Positions 17,629-26,688 are shown, numbered from the stretch's first letter. The stretch is DNA of 64,000 bases from Oscillospiraceae bacterium (GCA_017435045.1 JAFSFT010000043.1:1-64000), one strand, 5' to 3'. A program made the numbers and translations. The notes: generated by a model from the sequence alone, not told the origin.

Positions 17629-19137
17629 TTATTTATCCAGTGGTTTCATTGTTGGGAACAGCAATACATCACGGATAGAGCTGGAGTCTGTAAGCAGCAT
17701 TACAAGTCTGTCCAGACCAAAGCCAAGGCCGCCTGTTGGTGCAAGGCCGTATTCAAGAGCTGTTACATAGTCGTAGTCAACCTGTGCTTTTGTGTTTGGC
17801 TCAAGTGCTTTTCTGTCTGCAACCTGTTTTTCAAAACGTGCACGCTGGTCGATTGGGTCGTTCAGCTCGCTGAATGCGTTGCCGAATTCTGTTGCGTTGA
17901 TAAAGTATTCAAAACGTTCTGTAAATGCAGGGTCTTCCGGTTTGCGTTTTGCAAGCGGGGAGATTTCCACAGGGTAGTCGTAGATAAATGTTGGCTGGAT
18001 AAGCTTTTCTTCTACGTATGCATCAAAAAATTCTGCAATGATTGCACCTTTGCTTGGAACTTCAGGAAGGTCAACATTGTGTTCTTTTGCAACTGCGATT
18101 GCTTCTTCGTCTGTTGCAATAGTGTCAAAGTCAACACCGCTGTATTTCTTTACGGCTTCCTTCATTGTCATTCTCTCCCAGTGACCAAGGTTGATTGTGT
18201 TGCCCTGATATGGGATTTCCAGCGTACCGCAAACCTTCTGTGCAACTGTTTTCATCATATCTTCAACAAGGTCCATCATGCCGTTGTAGTCTGTATATGC
18301 CTGATAGAGCTCGATGGATGTAAATTCAGGGTTGTGTTTTGTGTCCATGCCTTCGTTACGGAAGATACGGCCAACTTCGTAAACTTTGTCAAAACCGCCA
18401 ACAATAAGACGTTTGAGATAAAGTTCTGTTTCGATACGGAGAACCATATCCATATCAAGTGTGTTGTGGTGTGTGTAGAATGGACGTGCGGAAGCACCGA
18501 TTTCGATTGGGTTGAGGATTGGTGTATCAACTTCGAGGAAGCCGCGGTTATCAAGGAATTCTCGGAGTGTGCGGAGAATGAGGCTGCGTTTTACAAATGT
18601 GTCCTTAACTTCAGGGTTAACGATGAGGTCAAGCTCTCTCTGACGGTAGCGTGTATCCTGGTCTTTAAGGCCGTGGAACTTTTCAGGAAGCGGGAGCAGG
18701 GATTTGGAAAGAAGCTCGATTGCTTTTACACGGATGGAAACTTCGCCGTGTTTTGTGCGGAAAACTTCGCCTGTTACGCCTGCGATATCGCCGATATCCC
18801 ATGTGCAAACTTCTTTGAAATAGTCAACGCCAAGAGCATCCTGACGGAGATACAGCTGGATTTTACCGCTGTTGTCTCTCAAATCCATAAATGCTGCCTT
18901 GCCCATAACACGTTTGGACATAATACGACCTGCAAGGCTTACTGTTTTAACCTCTTCTGCTTCGTCGTCAAAGCTGTCCACTTCTGTTTTGGCATAGCTT
19001 GTAACATTGAATTTTGTCTTTGCAAAAGGGTCCTGACCTTTTTCCTGCAATGCTTTCAGCTTGTCACGGCGAACCTGCAGAATTTCGCTAAAGGAAACTT
19101 CGTTTTCAACTTCAATGTTTGGATTTTTCTGTTCCAT
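17629..19137 (-). CDS. lysS: Lysyl-tRNA synthetase (class II)
   Basis: Charges tRNA-Lys with lysine in the cytoplasm. The 502-residue protein has the N-terminal OB-fold anticodon-binding domain (about 50-160, with VSLAGRIMSKRVMGKAAFMD) and the class II catalytic core: motif 2 around FRNEGMDTKHNPEFTSIELY (about 267-286) and motif 3 GLGFGLDRLVML (about 474-485). The length is normal. GGAGAAT precedes the ATG. It lies downstream of greA, an order common in Firmicutes, although a terminator separates the two here. Confidence 0.96.
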   Translation of the reverse strand: MEQKNPNIEVENEVSFSEILQVRRDKLKALQEKGQDPFAKTKFNVTSYAKTEVDSFDDEAEEVKTVSLAGRIMSKRVMGKAAFMDLRDNSGKIQLYLRQDALGVDYFKEVCTWDIGDIAGVTGEVFRTKHGEVSIRVKAIELLSKSLLPLPEKFHGLKDQDTRYRQRELDLIVNPEVKDTFVKRSLILRTLREFLDNRGFLEVDTPILNPIEIGASARPFYTHHNTLDMDMVLRIETELYLKRLIVGGFDKVYEVGRIFRNEGMDTKHNPEFTSIELYQAYTDYNGMMDLVEDMMKTVAQKVCGTLEIPYQGNTINLGHWERMTMKEAVKKYSGVDFDTIATDEEAIAVAKEHNVDLPEVPSKGAIIAEFFDAYVEEKLIQPTFIYDYPVEISPLAKRKPEDPAFTERFEYFINATEFGNAFSELNDPIDQRARFEKQVADRKALEPNTKAQVDYDYVTALEYGLAPTGGLGFGLDRLVMLLTDSSSIRDVLLFPTMKPLDK

Positions 19138-19273
19138 TTTATTCTCCTTGTATAATTTATTTAAATTGTTGTTTATAAGCTTTTTAACAGGAATATGTAT
19201 GCGGACATACTATTCCATTATCGTTTTAATTTTATCACAAAAGCGGCAAGTGCACAATATTCTATAGCAACAA

Positions 19274-19298
19274 AAAAAGAGGCAAAACGCCTCTTTTT
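19274..19298 (-). terminator. Terminator between greA and lysS
   Basis: GAGGC and GCCTC with flanking A and T runs form a compact hairpin around AAAAC. On the minus strand the T tract follows the stem, so most greA transcripts may stop before lysS. Confidence 0.8.
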
Positions 19299-19353
19299 AA
19301 TGTAAATAATGGTAAAAGTACACCTTTAAAGTGACCTTTGCACAGTTTGACCA

Positions 19354-19824
19354 TTAGCCAACAGATTTAACTGTAAGCTCCATTGTTGCACCTGTAGGAA
19401 GATGTACTTCCACTGTGTCACCTGCTTTGTGGCCGATGAGTGCTGCGCCGATTGGGCTGTCGATGCTGATTTTGTTGTTGAATGGGTCAAATTCTGTTGC
19501 ACCAACGATATCGTATTCTTCTTCCTCACCGTCTTCGTCTACAACTGTAACGTGAGCACCAACGTTGATACCTGTTTTGTGCATTTCTTCTTTATTTACA
19601 ATTTTTGCGTGTTTGAGTGTGTATTCCAGTTCGTTGATTTTCTGTTCAACAAGACCCTGTTCGTTTTTAGCTTCGTCGTATTCGCTGTTTTCGGAAAGGT
19701 CACCGAAGCCACGTGCCACTTTGATTTTTTCTGCTATTTCAGCTCTTTTTTCGCTCTTGAGGTATTCAAGTTCTTTAACGAGGTCTTCATAGCCTGCCTG
19801 GGTCAATAAAATTTCTTTATCCAA
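19354..19824 (-). CDS. greA: Transcription elongation factor GreA
   Basis: Binds RNA polymerase and stimulates cleavage of backtracked transcripts. The 156-residue protein has the N-terminal coiled coil (LTQAGYEDLVKELEYLKSEK, then EIAEKI and GDLSENSEYDEAKNEQ with the acidic tip residues) and a C-terminal FKBP-like domain with PIGAALIGHKAGDTVEV. The frame extends further upstream, but AAAGGAGA stands eight bases before a TTG at 19824, giving a protein of normal GreA length, so that start is chosen. A good promoter lies about 80 bases upstream. Confidence 0.94.
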   Translation of the reverse strand: MDKEILLTQAGYEDLVKELEYLKSEKRAEIAEKIKVARGFGDLSENSEYDEAKNEQGLVEQKINELEYTLKHAKIVNKEEMHKTGINVGAHVTVVDEDGEEEEYDIVGATEFDPFNNKISIDSPIGAALIGHKAGDTVEVHLPTGATMELTVKSVG

Positions 19825-19904
19825 TTTTAAAATCTCCTTTTCATAACAGCCTGTGCGGATTTTCACAAACGGACACGGCTATCTGTGCTTATACAGCTTA
19901 AAAT

Positions 19905-19933
19905 AGTATATAGACAAAAGGATAAAAAGTCAA
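19905..19933 (-). promoter_or_regulatory. Sigma-A promoter of greA
   Basis: On the minus strand TTGACT (19933-19928) and TATACT (19910-19905) are separated by 17 bases. Both boxes match consensus at five of six positions or better, and transcription would start about 75 bases before the greA TTG. Confidence 0.75.
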
Positions 19934-20285
19934 TAACTTTTGTTGATTTTTCATAGAAAAATAAAGGTTTTTTCACCTTTTGCCCACTAAATTATATGCG
20001 GACTCCGGCCGATTATGCCCGATTTTTGAAAAAAGTTTACGCCCTGCAATAAACTGCACGGATTATACAGATATCCGCTGCCGGAAAATATGTTGTTTCC
20101 GCCTTTTCTCTTTTGAACTTTGAGTGTTCCTTCAAACTGTGCTGACAGCGGACAAAAATCTTTGCAGAAAAATATGCTTCAATAAATCCGACAGAAACTC
20201 CGCTTTGTTAACACGAGAAAAGCTGATGATTCGGCAGCCTTTTTGTGCAAAAGCTGCTTACGGACAGCGGCTGAATGCTGACAGC
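19934..20285. other. Gene-free stretch between the EF-G paralogue and greA
   Basis: About 350 bases with no supported gene. Short frames here are not conserved-looking and lack ribosome-binding sites. I see no RNA gene or repeat in it. Confidence 0.5.
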
Positions 20286-20310
20286 AAAAAAGACCCACAA
20301 TATGTGAGCC
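20286..20310 (-). terminator. Terminator after the EF-G-like gene
   Basis: GACCCACA (20292-20299) and TGTGAGCC (20303-20310) pair with two G-T wobbles. The minus-strand T run is the complement of AAAAAA at 20286-20291. Confidence 0.7.
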
Positions 20311-20345
20311 TTCTTTGCCGGTTAAAAGTAAAAGGGAGTTGTATT

Positions 20346-22427
20346 TTATTCTTCGTCGTATTTAACGTTGATAAATTCTTTAGCTTCTGCGATTACTTTT
20401 TCTTCGAGGTGTGCCGGGAGCTGTTCGTATCTTACGAATTCAAATGTAAACCAGCCTGCACCTGCTGTGAGGGAACGGATGTATGTTGTAAAGTTTGCCA
20501 TCTCGCTCATTGGGCATTCTGCCAGAACTGCCTGCATACCGTCTTCTGCTGGGTCCAGACCAAGAACACGGCCACGGCGTTTGTTAACTTCGCCCATTAC
20601 GTCGCCTGCATTTGCACCAGGAACATAAGCTGTAAGTGTGCCGTATGGTTCAAGGAGAACCGGGCTTGCTTTTGGAAGACCTGCTTTGTAAGCAAGTGTT
20701 GCAGCAAGTTTAAATGCCATTTCGGAAGAGTCTACTGCATGGTAGGAACCATCCATAAGTGTAGCTTTGAGACCAACAACAGGGTAGCCTGCGAGAACGC
20801 CGTATTTGATTGCACCCTGAAGACCTTTTTCAACTGCTGGGAAGTAGTTCTTTGGAACGGAACCGCCGAATACTTCTTCTGCAAAGATAAGTTCTTCGCC
20901 GTCGTGTGGTTCAAATGTAATTTTAACGTGACCGTACTGACCATGACCGCCGGACTGTTTCTTGTGTTTACCTTCAACAAGTTCAACCTTTTTGCGGATT
21001 GTTTCACGGTATGCAACTCTTGGCTGGGACAGTTCTGCTTCAACGCCGAATTTGCCTTTCATTTTTGCAAGAACAACGTCAAGGTGCTGTTCGCCAAGAC
21101 CTTTGATAAGCTGCTGTGCTGTTTCTACGTCCTGACGGTAGCTAACTGTGCAGTCTTCTTCCATAATTCTCTGGAGAGAAGCGGAAATTTTTGCTTCTTC
21201 GCCTTTTTTCTTTGGCTTGATGCACATTTCAAGAGTTGGGTTAGGGAATTCGAATTTTGGATATCTGTATTCGTTCTGTGGGTCACAGAGAATGTCGCCT
21301 GTTTTTGCGTTTGCAAGTTTTGTAACTGCACCGATGTCGCCAGCTTTGATGTAGTCAGCGTCAATCTGTTTTTTACCGCGAACAAAGAGAACTTTACCCA
21401 TTCTTTCAGGTTCGCCTGTTGTTGTGTTAACCACGTTGGAGTCGCCTTTAAGGTTACCGCTGAGAACCTTTACAAAGCTCATTTTGCCAACGAATGGGTC
21501 AGCAACAGTTTTGAAAACGAGAGCAGCAACCTGGCTGTTTTCGTTGAATGGAAGTGTAACTTCTGTATCGCCGATAAGGAGGTCTGTACCTTCTGTATCT
21601 TCTGGAGAAGGAACAAGAGCATAGAGAGTTTCAAGTGTAAGGTCCAAGCCTTCCAGAGCTGTGGAGGAACCGCACATTACAGGTGTGATTGTACCTGCTT
21701 TGAAACCAGCTTTGATACCGCGGATTATTTCTGCTTTTGTGAACTGTTCGCCGGAGAAGTATTTTTCAAAGAGTTCTTCGTCTGTTTCAGCAACAGCTTC
21801 CATCATGGATGTTACAAGACCGTCAAGACGATGGCCTGTTGCAGGCATCATAACTTCTTCTGCCTTGCCGTTTTTGTATGTATAAGCTTTAAATTCGATA
21901 AGGTCGATGTAGATGATAGAGCCGTCCGGTTTTACAAATGGAACGGATGTTGGACAGATTTTTGGACCAAATATAGCTTTGAGTTCTTCAAACACTTTGT
22001 AGAAGTCTGCGTTTTCAACGTCAACTTTGGAAACGTAGATCATTGTGCCTTTTTTGTTCTTTTCTGCCAGTTTGTAAGCTTTCTGTGTGCCAACTTCAAC
22101 GCCGTCTTTTGCACTTACTGTAAGCAGCACTGCTTCTGCAGCTTTAACGCCTTCGTAGAGACCAAGTTCAAAGTCGAAAAGACCAGGAACGTCGATCATA
22201 TTGAATTTAGCATCTCTGTATTCAAAAGGAGCAACTGCACTGGAAAGGGAGCATTTTCTTTTGATTTCTTCTGCTTCAAAGTCTGTAACTGTATTGCCGT
22301 CGTCTGTTTTGCCAAGGCGGTCAGATGCTTTGTTCATGTAAAGCAAAGCTTCAACAAGGCTTGTCTTACCGCTGCCTGCGTGGCCAGCAACAAGGACGTT
22401 TTTGATTTTCAACTGTTTGTAGTCCAT
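20346..22427 (-). CDS. Atypical elongation factor G-like GTPase
   Basis: A 693-residue translational GTPase with the EF-G domain order: G domain (1 to about 265), beta-barrel domain II, and domains III-V ending in LPAHLEEKVIAEAKEF. The P-loop is GHAGSGKT (15-22). Key G-domain motifs differ from housekeeping EF-G: switch II is DVPGLFDF with Leu83 where EF-G has the catalytic His of DTPGH, and the NKxD motif is SKVD. It is therefore a paralogue, not the main fusA, and its role (ribosome rescue, recycling or stress) is unknown. The ATG at 22427 with GGGAGG upstream is preferred over a longer frame. A promoter lies about 70 bases upstream. Confidence 0.88.
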   Translation of the reverse strand: MDYKQLKIKNVLVAGHAGSGKTSLVEALLYMNKASDRLGKTDDGNTVTDFEAEEIKRKCSLSSAVAPFEYRDAKFNMIDVPGLFDFELGLYEGVKAAEAVLLTVSAKDGVEVGTQKAYKLAEKNKKGTMIYVSKVDVENADFYKVFEELKAIFGPKICPTSVPFVKPDGSIIYIDLIEFKAYTYKNGKAEEVMMPATGHRLDGLVTSMMEAVAETDEELFEKYFSGEQFTKAEIIRGIKAGFKAGTITPVMCGSSTALEGLDLTLETLYALVPSPEDTEGTDLLIGDTEVTLPFNENSQVAALVFKTVADPFVGKMSFVKVLSGNLKGDSNVVNTTTGEPERMGKVLFVRGKKQIDADYIKAGDIGAVTKLANAKTGDILCDPQNEYRYPKFEFPNPTLEMCIKPKKKGEEAKISASLQRIMEEDCTVSYRQDVETAQQLIKGLGEQHLDVVLAKMKGKFGVEAELSQPRVAYRETIRKKVELVEGKHKKQSGGHGQYGHVKITFEPHDGEELIFAEEVFGGSVPKNYFPAVEKGLQGAIKYGVLAGYPVVGLKATLMDGSYHAVDSSEMAFKLAATLAYKAGLPKASPVLLEPYGTLTAYVPGANAGDVMGEVNKRRGRVLGLDPAEDGMQAVLAECPMSEMANFTTYIRSLTAGAGWFTFEFVRYEQLPAHLEEKVIAEAKEFINVKYDEE

Positions 22428-22497
22428 AATATATGAACCTCCCTTTATAAGTTTAATTTCGTTTCTGCACATTTAACCGTTGTGCAGCCATAAATTT

Positions 22498-22525
22498 ATT
22501 ATATAACAAAAGATTTTAATTTCAA
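22498..22525 (-). promoter_or_regulatory. Sigma-A promoter of the EF-G-like gene
   Basis: Minus-strand TTGAAA (22525-22520) and TATAAT (22503-22498) are separated by 16 bases. The -10 box is perfect. Confidence 0.7.
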
Positions 22526-22629
22526 AGAATAATTTTGCTTTTTTAGACAATAGAATGTAGAATTTTAATATGGTTTATTGGCAGTTTTGCACAATTGTAT
22601 TCATATTGTTTACACGCTTTATGCTTGTA

Positions 22630-22664
22630 CAAAATAAAATACTGCCTGCAGCAACTGCAGGCAG
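22630..22664 (-). terminator. Terminator after the glycosyltransferase
   Basis: CTGCCTGCAG and CTGCAGGCAG form a 10-bp stem with a 3-base loop. On the minus strand it runs into TATTTTATTTT. Confidence 0.85.
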
Positions 22665-22691
22665 CATTGATTACATTGCAAATATAATTTT

Positions 22692-23732
22692 TTATTTCTT
22701 TCCTCTTATTATTCGTGTAAGCAGGCGGAAAAGATATACCGTTCTGCGTACACCAATCAGCTTGTAAAAAGGATAAAGATAGCTGAAGCGTTCTTTTTTA
22801 TACGGCAGTTTTCTGATTTCTTTTTCAAAGAAACGTTCAACTACAGGCAGCAGCATTTCTGCCTCATCCTCGCTGTACTGGTTTACCAGCTTGAACAGTC
22901 CATTACGGGCTTTGAGAATAAATCTGTGTTTTTCTGCCGCAACCATATCTCTGTATTCTTTTGAAAGCTTCATATTAGGGGCTTCAAAAAAGTAGAAACT
23001 GCTCCATCTGTCCAGTATGCTCATAGCAGAAGCTGCCGACCATGAAGAACTTACGGAATTTTCGTTGTACTTATAGTAACAGAAGGATACAAAATCAGCA
23101 AAAACCACAGTATCTGCCTTGCGGAAAAGCTTAAAGACAAAATCATTGTCCTCCTGTGCAGAGTAGGTTGTGGAAAAGGCTATCCCATTGGTTCTGATAA
23201 ACTCCAGCTCTATAAACTTTGTGCATACAATATCAAAAGAACCTGCCATAGGCTTATCGTACCATACACGGATTGCACGTTCGTCCTTTGTAAGTCCTTC
23301 CTTTGCAAAGTCGTACTGCTCATCTTCCACATGGCAGTATATCAGTTTTCCATCCAGCTCTTTAACTCTGCTGGTCTGTACAATCTGCGGAAAATTATTC
23401 TCTGTAACAGCCTTGTATGCATTTTCAAGAGAATTTTCCCAAAGGATATCATCGCTGTCCAGAAAGAATATGTATCTGCCTTTTGCATTGTAAATTGCAC
23501 AGTTGCGTGCAGAGGATACGCCGCCGTTTTCTTTTTCGATATATCGGATTCTGTCATCCTTTTCTGCACAGGCTTTTACAACCTCTCCTCCGTTGTCTGC
23601 AGAGCCATCATTGACAACAAGAATTTCAAAATCATCAAAACTCTGCGTCAATATGCTTTCGATGGATTTGGTGATATATTTTTCCGCATTGTACATAGGA
23701 ATAGCTATTGTAAAGAATGGTTTTCCGCTCAT
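22692..23732 (-). CDS. Family 2 glycosyltransferase
   Basis: A 346-residue inverting GT-A glycosyltransferase. FTIAIPMYNAEKYITKSIES (residues 7-26 region) begins the nucleotide-binding fold, VVNDGSADNGGE (about 37-48) follows, and FLDSDDILWENSLENA (about 92-107) carries the DxD metal-binding motif. There are no clear membrane helices, but the basic C-terminus (LFRLLTRIIRGKK) may contact the membrane. It should add a sugar to a surface polymer; donor and acceptor are unknown. AGAGGTG precedes the ATG, and it is a single-gene unit. Confidence 0.9.
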   Translation of the reverse strand: MSGKPFFTIAIPMYNAEKYITKSIESILTQSFDDFEILVVNDGSADNGGEVVKACAEKDDRIRYIEKENGGVSSARNCAIYNAKGRYIFFLDSDDILWENSLENAYKAVTENNFPQIVQTSRVKELDGKLIYCHVEDEQYDFAKEGLTKDERAIRVWYDKPMAGSFDIVCTKFIELEFIRTNGIAFSTTYSAQEDNDFVFKLFRKADTVVFADFVSFCYYKYNENSVSSSWSAASAMSILDRWSSFYFFEAPNMKLSKEYRDMVAAEKHRFILKARNGLFKLVNQYSEDEAEMLLPVVERFFEKEIRKLPYKKERFSYLYPFYKLIGVRRTVYLFRLLTRIIRGKK

Positions 23733-23884
23733 AAAAGCACCTCTGTCACATGATTATTTAAACAAAAATATCCTTCCGGACGTACGTATATAATATTTAT
23801 CCTGTCTTTTTGTATTATGAATTATAAAATGCTTTTTGTCAATTGCGCAGCCGCAATACTGCGGCTGCATTGTCTCAGTCGAAA

Positions 23885-23927
23885 CCGAAAAAAATCCCGG
23901 CAGAATACTAAATTCCACCGGGATTTT
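23885..23927 (-). terminator. Terminator after fba
   Basis: AAAATCCCGG (23891-23900) pairs with CCGGGATTTT (23918-23927). The minus-strand continuation is TTTTTTTCGG. Confidence 0.85.
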
Positions 23928-23970
23928 AATCTGAATTATCAAACTGCAGCATACACGCTGCCATTTTTTA

Positions 23971-24834
23971 TTAAGCTTTGCCTACAGAACCAAAGAGTTC
24001 AAGTTTTTCTTTTACTGTACCCTTGATAGCTTCAAAGCCAGGTGCAAGGAGTTTTCTTGGGTCGTAGCCTTTGCCCTGAAGGTCTTTGCCTGCTTCAACA
24101 TATTCTCTTGTTGCTGCAGCAAAGGAAAGCTGGCATTCTGTGTTAACGTTGATTTTTGCAACGCCAAGGCTGATTGCCTTTTTAATCATATCGGCAGGGA
24201 TGCCTGTACCGCCGTGAAGAACAAGTGGCATACCTTCTGTTGCATTTTTGATAGCTTCCAGAGCTTCAAAGTCAAGACCCTGCCAGTTTGCAGGATATTT
24301 GCCGTGGATGTTGCCGATGCCTGCTGCAAGGAAGTCGATGCCAAGGTCAGCAATCATCTTGCATTCGTTTGCGTCTGCAACTTCGCCGCGGCCAACAACA
24401 CCGTCTTCTTCGCCGCCGATAGAACCAACTTCAGCTTCAACGGAGATACCGAGAGAGTGTGCAAGTTCCACAATTTCTGTTGTTTTCTGTACGTTTTCAT
24501 CAATTGGGTAGTGGCTGCCGTCGAACATTACGGAAGAAAAACCTGCTTCGATGCATTTTTTTGCGCCTTCGTAACTGCCGTGGTCAAGATGGAGAGCAAC
24601 AGGCACTGTGATGCCAAGTTCTTCAATCATAGCTTTAACCATAGCTGCAACTGTTTTGTAGCCGCACATATATTTGCCTGCACCTTCGGAAACGCCGAGA
24701 ATTACAGGGCTTTTGAGTTCTTCTGCTGTCAGAAGCACTGCCTTTGTCCATTCAAGGTTGTTAATGTTGATCTGGGCAACTGCATAGCCTTCTGCCTTTG
24801 CTTTTTTAAGCATTTCTGTTGCATTTACTAACAT
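23971..24834 (-). CDS. fba: Class II fructose-1,6-bisphosphate aldolase
   Basis: Zinc-dependent glycolytic and gluconeogenic aldolase, splitting fructose-1,6-bisphosphate to dihydroxyacetone phosphate and glyceraldehyde-3-phosphate. The 287-residue protein shows HLDHGS (about 82-87), the EAEVGSIGGEEDGV loop (about 136-149), GNIHGKYP (about 178-185) with a zinc-binding His, and LHGGTGIP (about 209-216) followed by GVAKINVNTE (about 225-234). Length and motifs also fit tagatose-bisphosphate aldolases, a close sister group, but the solitary setting favours the glycolytic enzyme. AAGGAG precedes the ATG. Confidence 0.92.
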   Translation of the reverse strand: MLVNATEMLKKAKAEGYAVAQININNLEWTKAVLLTAEELKSPVILGVSEGAGKYMCGYKTVAAMVKAMIEELGITVPVALHLDHGSYEGAKKCIEAGFSSVMFDGSHYPIDENVQKTTEIVELAHSLGISVEAEVGSIGGEEDGVVGRGEVADANECKMIADLGIDFLAAGIGNIHGKYPANWQGLDFEALEAIKNATEGMPLVLHGGTGIPADMIKKAISLGVAKINVNTECQLSFAAATREYVEAGKDLQGKGYDPRKLLAPGFEAIKGTVKEKLELFGSVGKA

Positions 24835-24969
24835 TTTTTATTCTCCTTTTTAAAAAGTGATTAATGTAATTGCAAAATTATCTATGATAACAGTATATCA
24901 CACATTTGTGAATAAATATATAGAATTTTTGTAGTTAAGTGTAGATTTTTGTTGTATGGCCAAATCAAA

Positions 24970-25001
24970 CCGCCACAGATACTTTTATATGCCTGTGGCG
25001 G
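24970..25001 (-). terminator. Terminator after the OGG-type glycosylase gene
   Basis: CCGCCACAG and CTGTGGCGG form a 9-bp stem, continuing into TTTG on the minus strand and GTTTTT on the plus strand. Confidence 0.75.
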
Positions 25002-25027
25002 TGTTTTTACAGACAATGTTTCTTTTG

Positions 25028-25903
25028 TTAAAGTGTATGTCTTGCGTAATGGAAGATATACTGCTGCGCAATGCCCTCATAGCCTTCAATTTCCTTTGGT
25101 ATGCCATCAGGGAAAAGCTGTGCCATTGCCTTTTTTATCCACACATCCTTTGGAAAGCTGCGGTACTGCCGGCAACTGAAAAGCAGTACGCAGTCGGCAA
25201 CCTTTGGCCCCACACCCTTTATCTGCATAAGATATTCCTGTGCATCTTCGTATGACAGGCTTTTAACCACAGCTTCGTCAACTTCGCCATTCAGCACCTT
25301 TGCAACAGCATCGGCAAGGTATTTTGCACGGAAGCCGAACTTCATATCCTTGTAATCCTGTTCTGTTATGCATCGCATCTGCTCTGCTGTGGGGAAAGCA
25401 CAGGTATCCCCCACCTTTGTGCCGTATTTTTCGCTTATGCGGTCACACAGCTGTTTGATGCGTGGGATGTTGTTGTTCTGGCTGATGATAAAGGTTATCA
25501 GCGTTTCAAAAAAATCCTGATTGAGCACGCGGATGCCCGGGGCAAACTCTATGGCCTTTGCCATAATTTCATTTTCTGCAAACTGCTTTTTCAGTGCGGT
25601 GTAGTCGGTATCGAGAGAAAGGAACTGTCCGATTTTTATTGCCTCTGATTCGGTTGGCAGTGTATGCATAAGCTGTACTGTAAGGGTGGCGTTTTCTCCA
25701 TCCTTTACCGCAGGCACATTCTGCCCGTTTTCGTTCTGCAGGGTAATATGGCACAGCTGCTTTTCGATAAAGCCACGGTAGCCGCCGTTGTAAGGGTCAA
25801 AGCGGAAAGCCTGGCCGCATTCAAAGGTATCGGCGAGATTGTAATCGCCGACACTTGTATATATGATTTTATCAGTATTCAGTACAAATTGTATATTGTT
25901 CAC
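25028..25903 (-). CDS. ogg: 8-oxoguanine DNA glycosylase (OGG1 family)
   Basis: Base-excision repair glycosylase/AP lyase for 8-oxoguanine. The 291-residue protein has the OGG N-terminal domain (to about 115, with ADTFECGQAFRF), then the helix-hairpin-helix GPD domain: FETLITFIISQNNNIPRIKQ (about 131-150), LMQIKGVGPKVADCVLLFS (about 231-249, with the catalytic Lys site near KGVGPKVAD) and FPKDVWIKKAM (about 255-265) with the conserved Asp. It begins at GTG with AAAGGTG upstream. It is a clostridial OGG1-type enzyme rather than MutM. It lies divergent from the next plus-strand gene across the DnaA-box-like cluster. Confidence 0.9.
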   Translation of the reverse strand: MNNIQFVLNTDKIIYTSVGDYNLADTFECGQAFRFDPYNGGYRGFIEKQLCHITLQNENGQNVPAVKDGENATLTVQLMHTLPTESEAIKIGQFLSLDTDYTALKKQFAENEIMAKAIEFAPGIRVLNQDFFETLITFIISQNNNIPRIKQLCDRISEKYGTKVGDTCAFPTAEQMRCITEQDYKDMKFGFRAKYLADAVAKVLNGEVDEAVVKSLSYEDAQEYLMQIKGVGPKVADCVLLFSCRQYRSFPKDVWIKKAMAQLFPDGIPKEIEGYEGIAQQYIFHYARHTL

Positions 25904-26070
25904 GGCAAGAGGACACCTTTCGGGAAAATTTGGAATATTTTACATTTATTATATCACAAATGCATTTGGTTACGCTGATTATTTTTGGCACAAAAAGCCT
26001 ATAATTTTGATACAAAGTTTGGCAGATTTTACAATTGACTTTTTGGATATTACTGCGAGTTTTAAACAGA

Positions 26071-26194
26071 GTTTTTAACATGTTGTTGAAAACTATACCT
26101 CTCCACGTTTATTTCAACATGGTAAAAAGTGCCCTTTTATAAGGGTTTTCCACACTTTCAACAGAGTTTTCAACAATAGACATAGTTTTCAACA
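26071..26194. repeat. Cluster of DnaA-box-like GTTTTCAACA/GTTTTCCACA repeats
   Basis: Seven related 9-10-mers lie in 124 bases: GTTTTTAACA at 26071, GTTTTCAACA on the minus strand at 26084-26093, ATTTCAACA at 26111, GTTTTCCACA at 26145, CTTTCAACA at 26155, and GTTTTCAACA at 26166 and 26185. They resemble the degenerate TTWTNCACA boxes bound by DnaA. A T-rich tract follows at about 26206-26265. dnaA, dnaN or rpmH are not adjacent. Confidence 0.55.
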
Positions 26195-26303
26195 GTCAAC
26201 AAACTGTAATTTTTGCTTTACTTTTTGTATTTTTTGCTATTTTTTTGAATTCTGTGTTTTTTTATGCAGAGAAAATATACATTTTGTATTTGCAGGAGGA
26301 ACA

Positions 26304-26552
26304 ATGAAGGGATTAAAGCATAATGTTATCGAGATAAATGATACACAAAATGACAATATCGACAGGATTCTGGTGTTTTTAAAACCACAGGCAAGCGACG
26401 TTGCGGTTATGACCACCCGTGCAGAAGCCGCCAAAATCCTGCAGGAGCTGGAGGTACGCAATGCAGGCGGACTGTCTGCCGCAAAAAAGTTCTGGATATG
26501 TGCCGGGGCTGCTGCCGCAGTGCTGATTGTGGCACTGCTGCTGATTTTATAA
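26304..26552 (+). CDS. Small tail-anchored membrane protein, 82 residues
   Basis: I do not recognise a family. An N-terminal soluble part (about 1-60, with helical LKPQASDVAVMTTRAEAAKI) precedes one strong membrane helix to the C-terminus (about 63-82), so the N-terminal part probably faces the cytoplasm. A strong GCAGGAGGA site lies seven bases before the ATG and a terminator lies downstream, which supports a real gene. It sits directly after the DnaA-box-like cluster, so that cluster could act in its promoter. Confidence 0.75.
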   Translation: MKGLKHNVIEINDTQNDNIDRILVFLKPQASDVAVMTTRAEAAKILQELEVRNAGGLSAAKKFWICAGAAAAVLIVALLLIL

Positions 26553-26606
26553 TAATTGTTTTACAAATCATTGTACAACATACGATAAAAAAATGCCGAT
26601 TGAGGC

Positions 26607-26642
26607 AACTGTGCCGGTACAGTGAAAACAGGCACAGTTTTT
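26607..26642 (+). terminator. Terminator after the 82-residue gene
   Basis: AACTGTGCC and GGCACAGTT form a 9-bp stem followed by TTT. Confidence 0.7.
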
Positions 26643-26688
26643 CACACTTTTAATTATATAAAGTCTTTAAATATATAAAAAAATTTGG

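Noticed and set aside
19138..19273. T-box leader upstream of lysS
   Set aside because: No specifier stem, T-box sequence or antiterminator is visible; only the greA-lysS terminator is seen.
20124..22436. A 770-codon plus-strand open frame
   Set aside because: It lies opposite the EF-G-like gene, is very rich in Cys and Phe, has no ribosome-binding site and is a shadow of the real minus-strand frame.
26071..26194. Interpretation of the repeat cluster as the chromosomal origin
   Set aside because: No dnaA, dnaN, rpmH or gyr genes are nearby and gene orientation does not diverge consistently on the two sides; kept only as a DnaA-box-like cluster.
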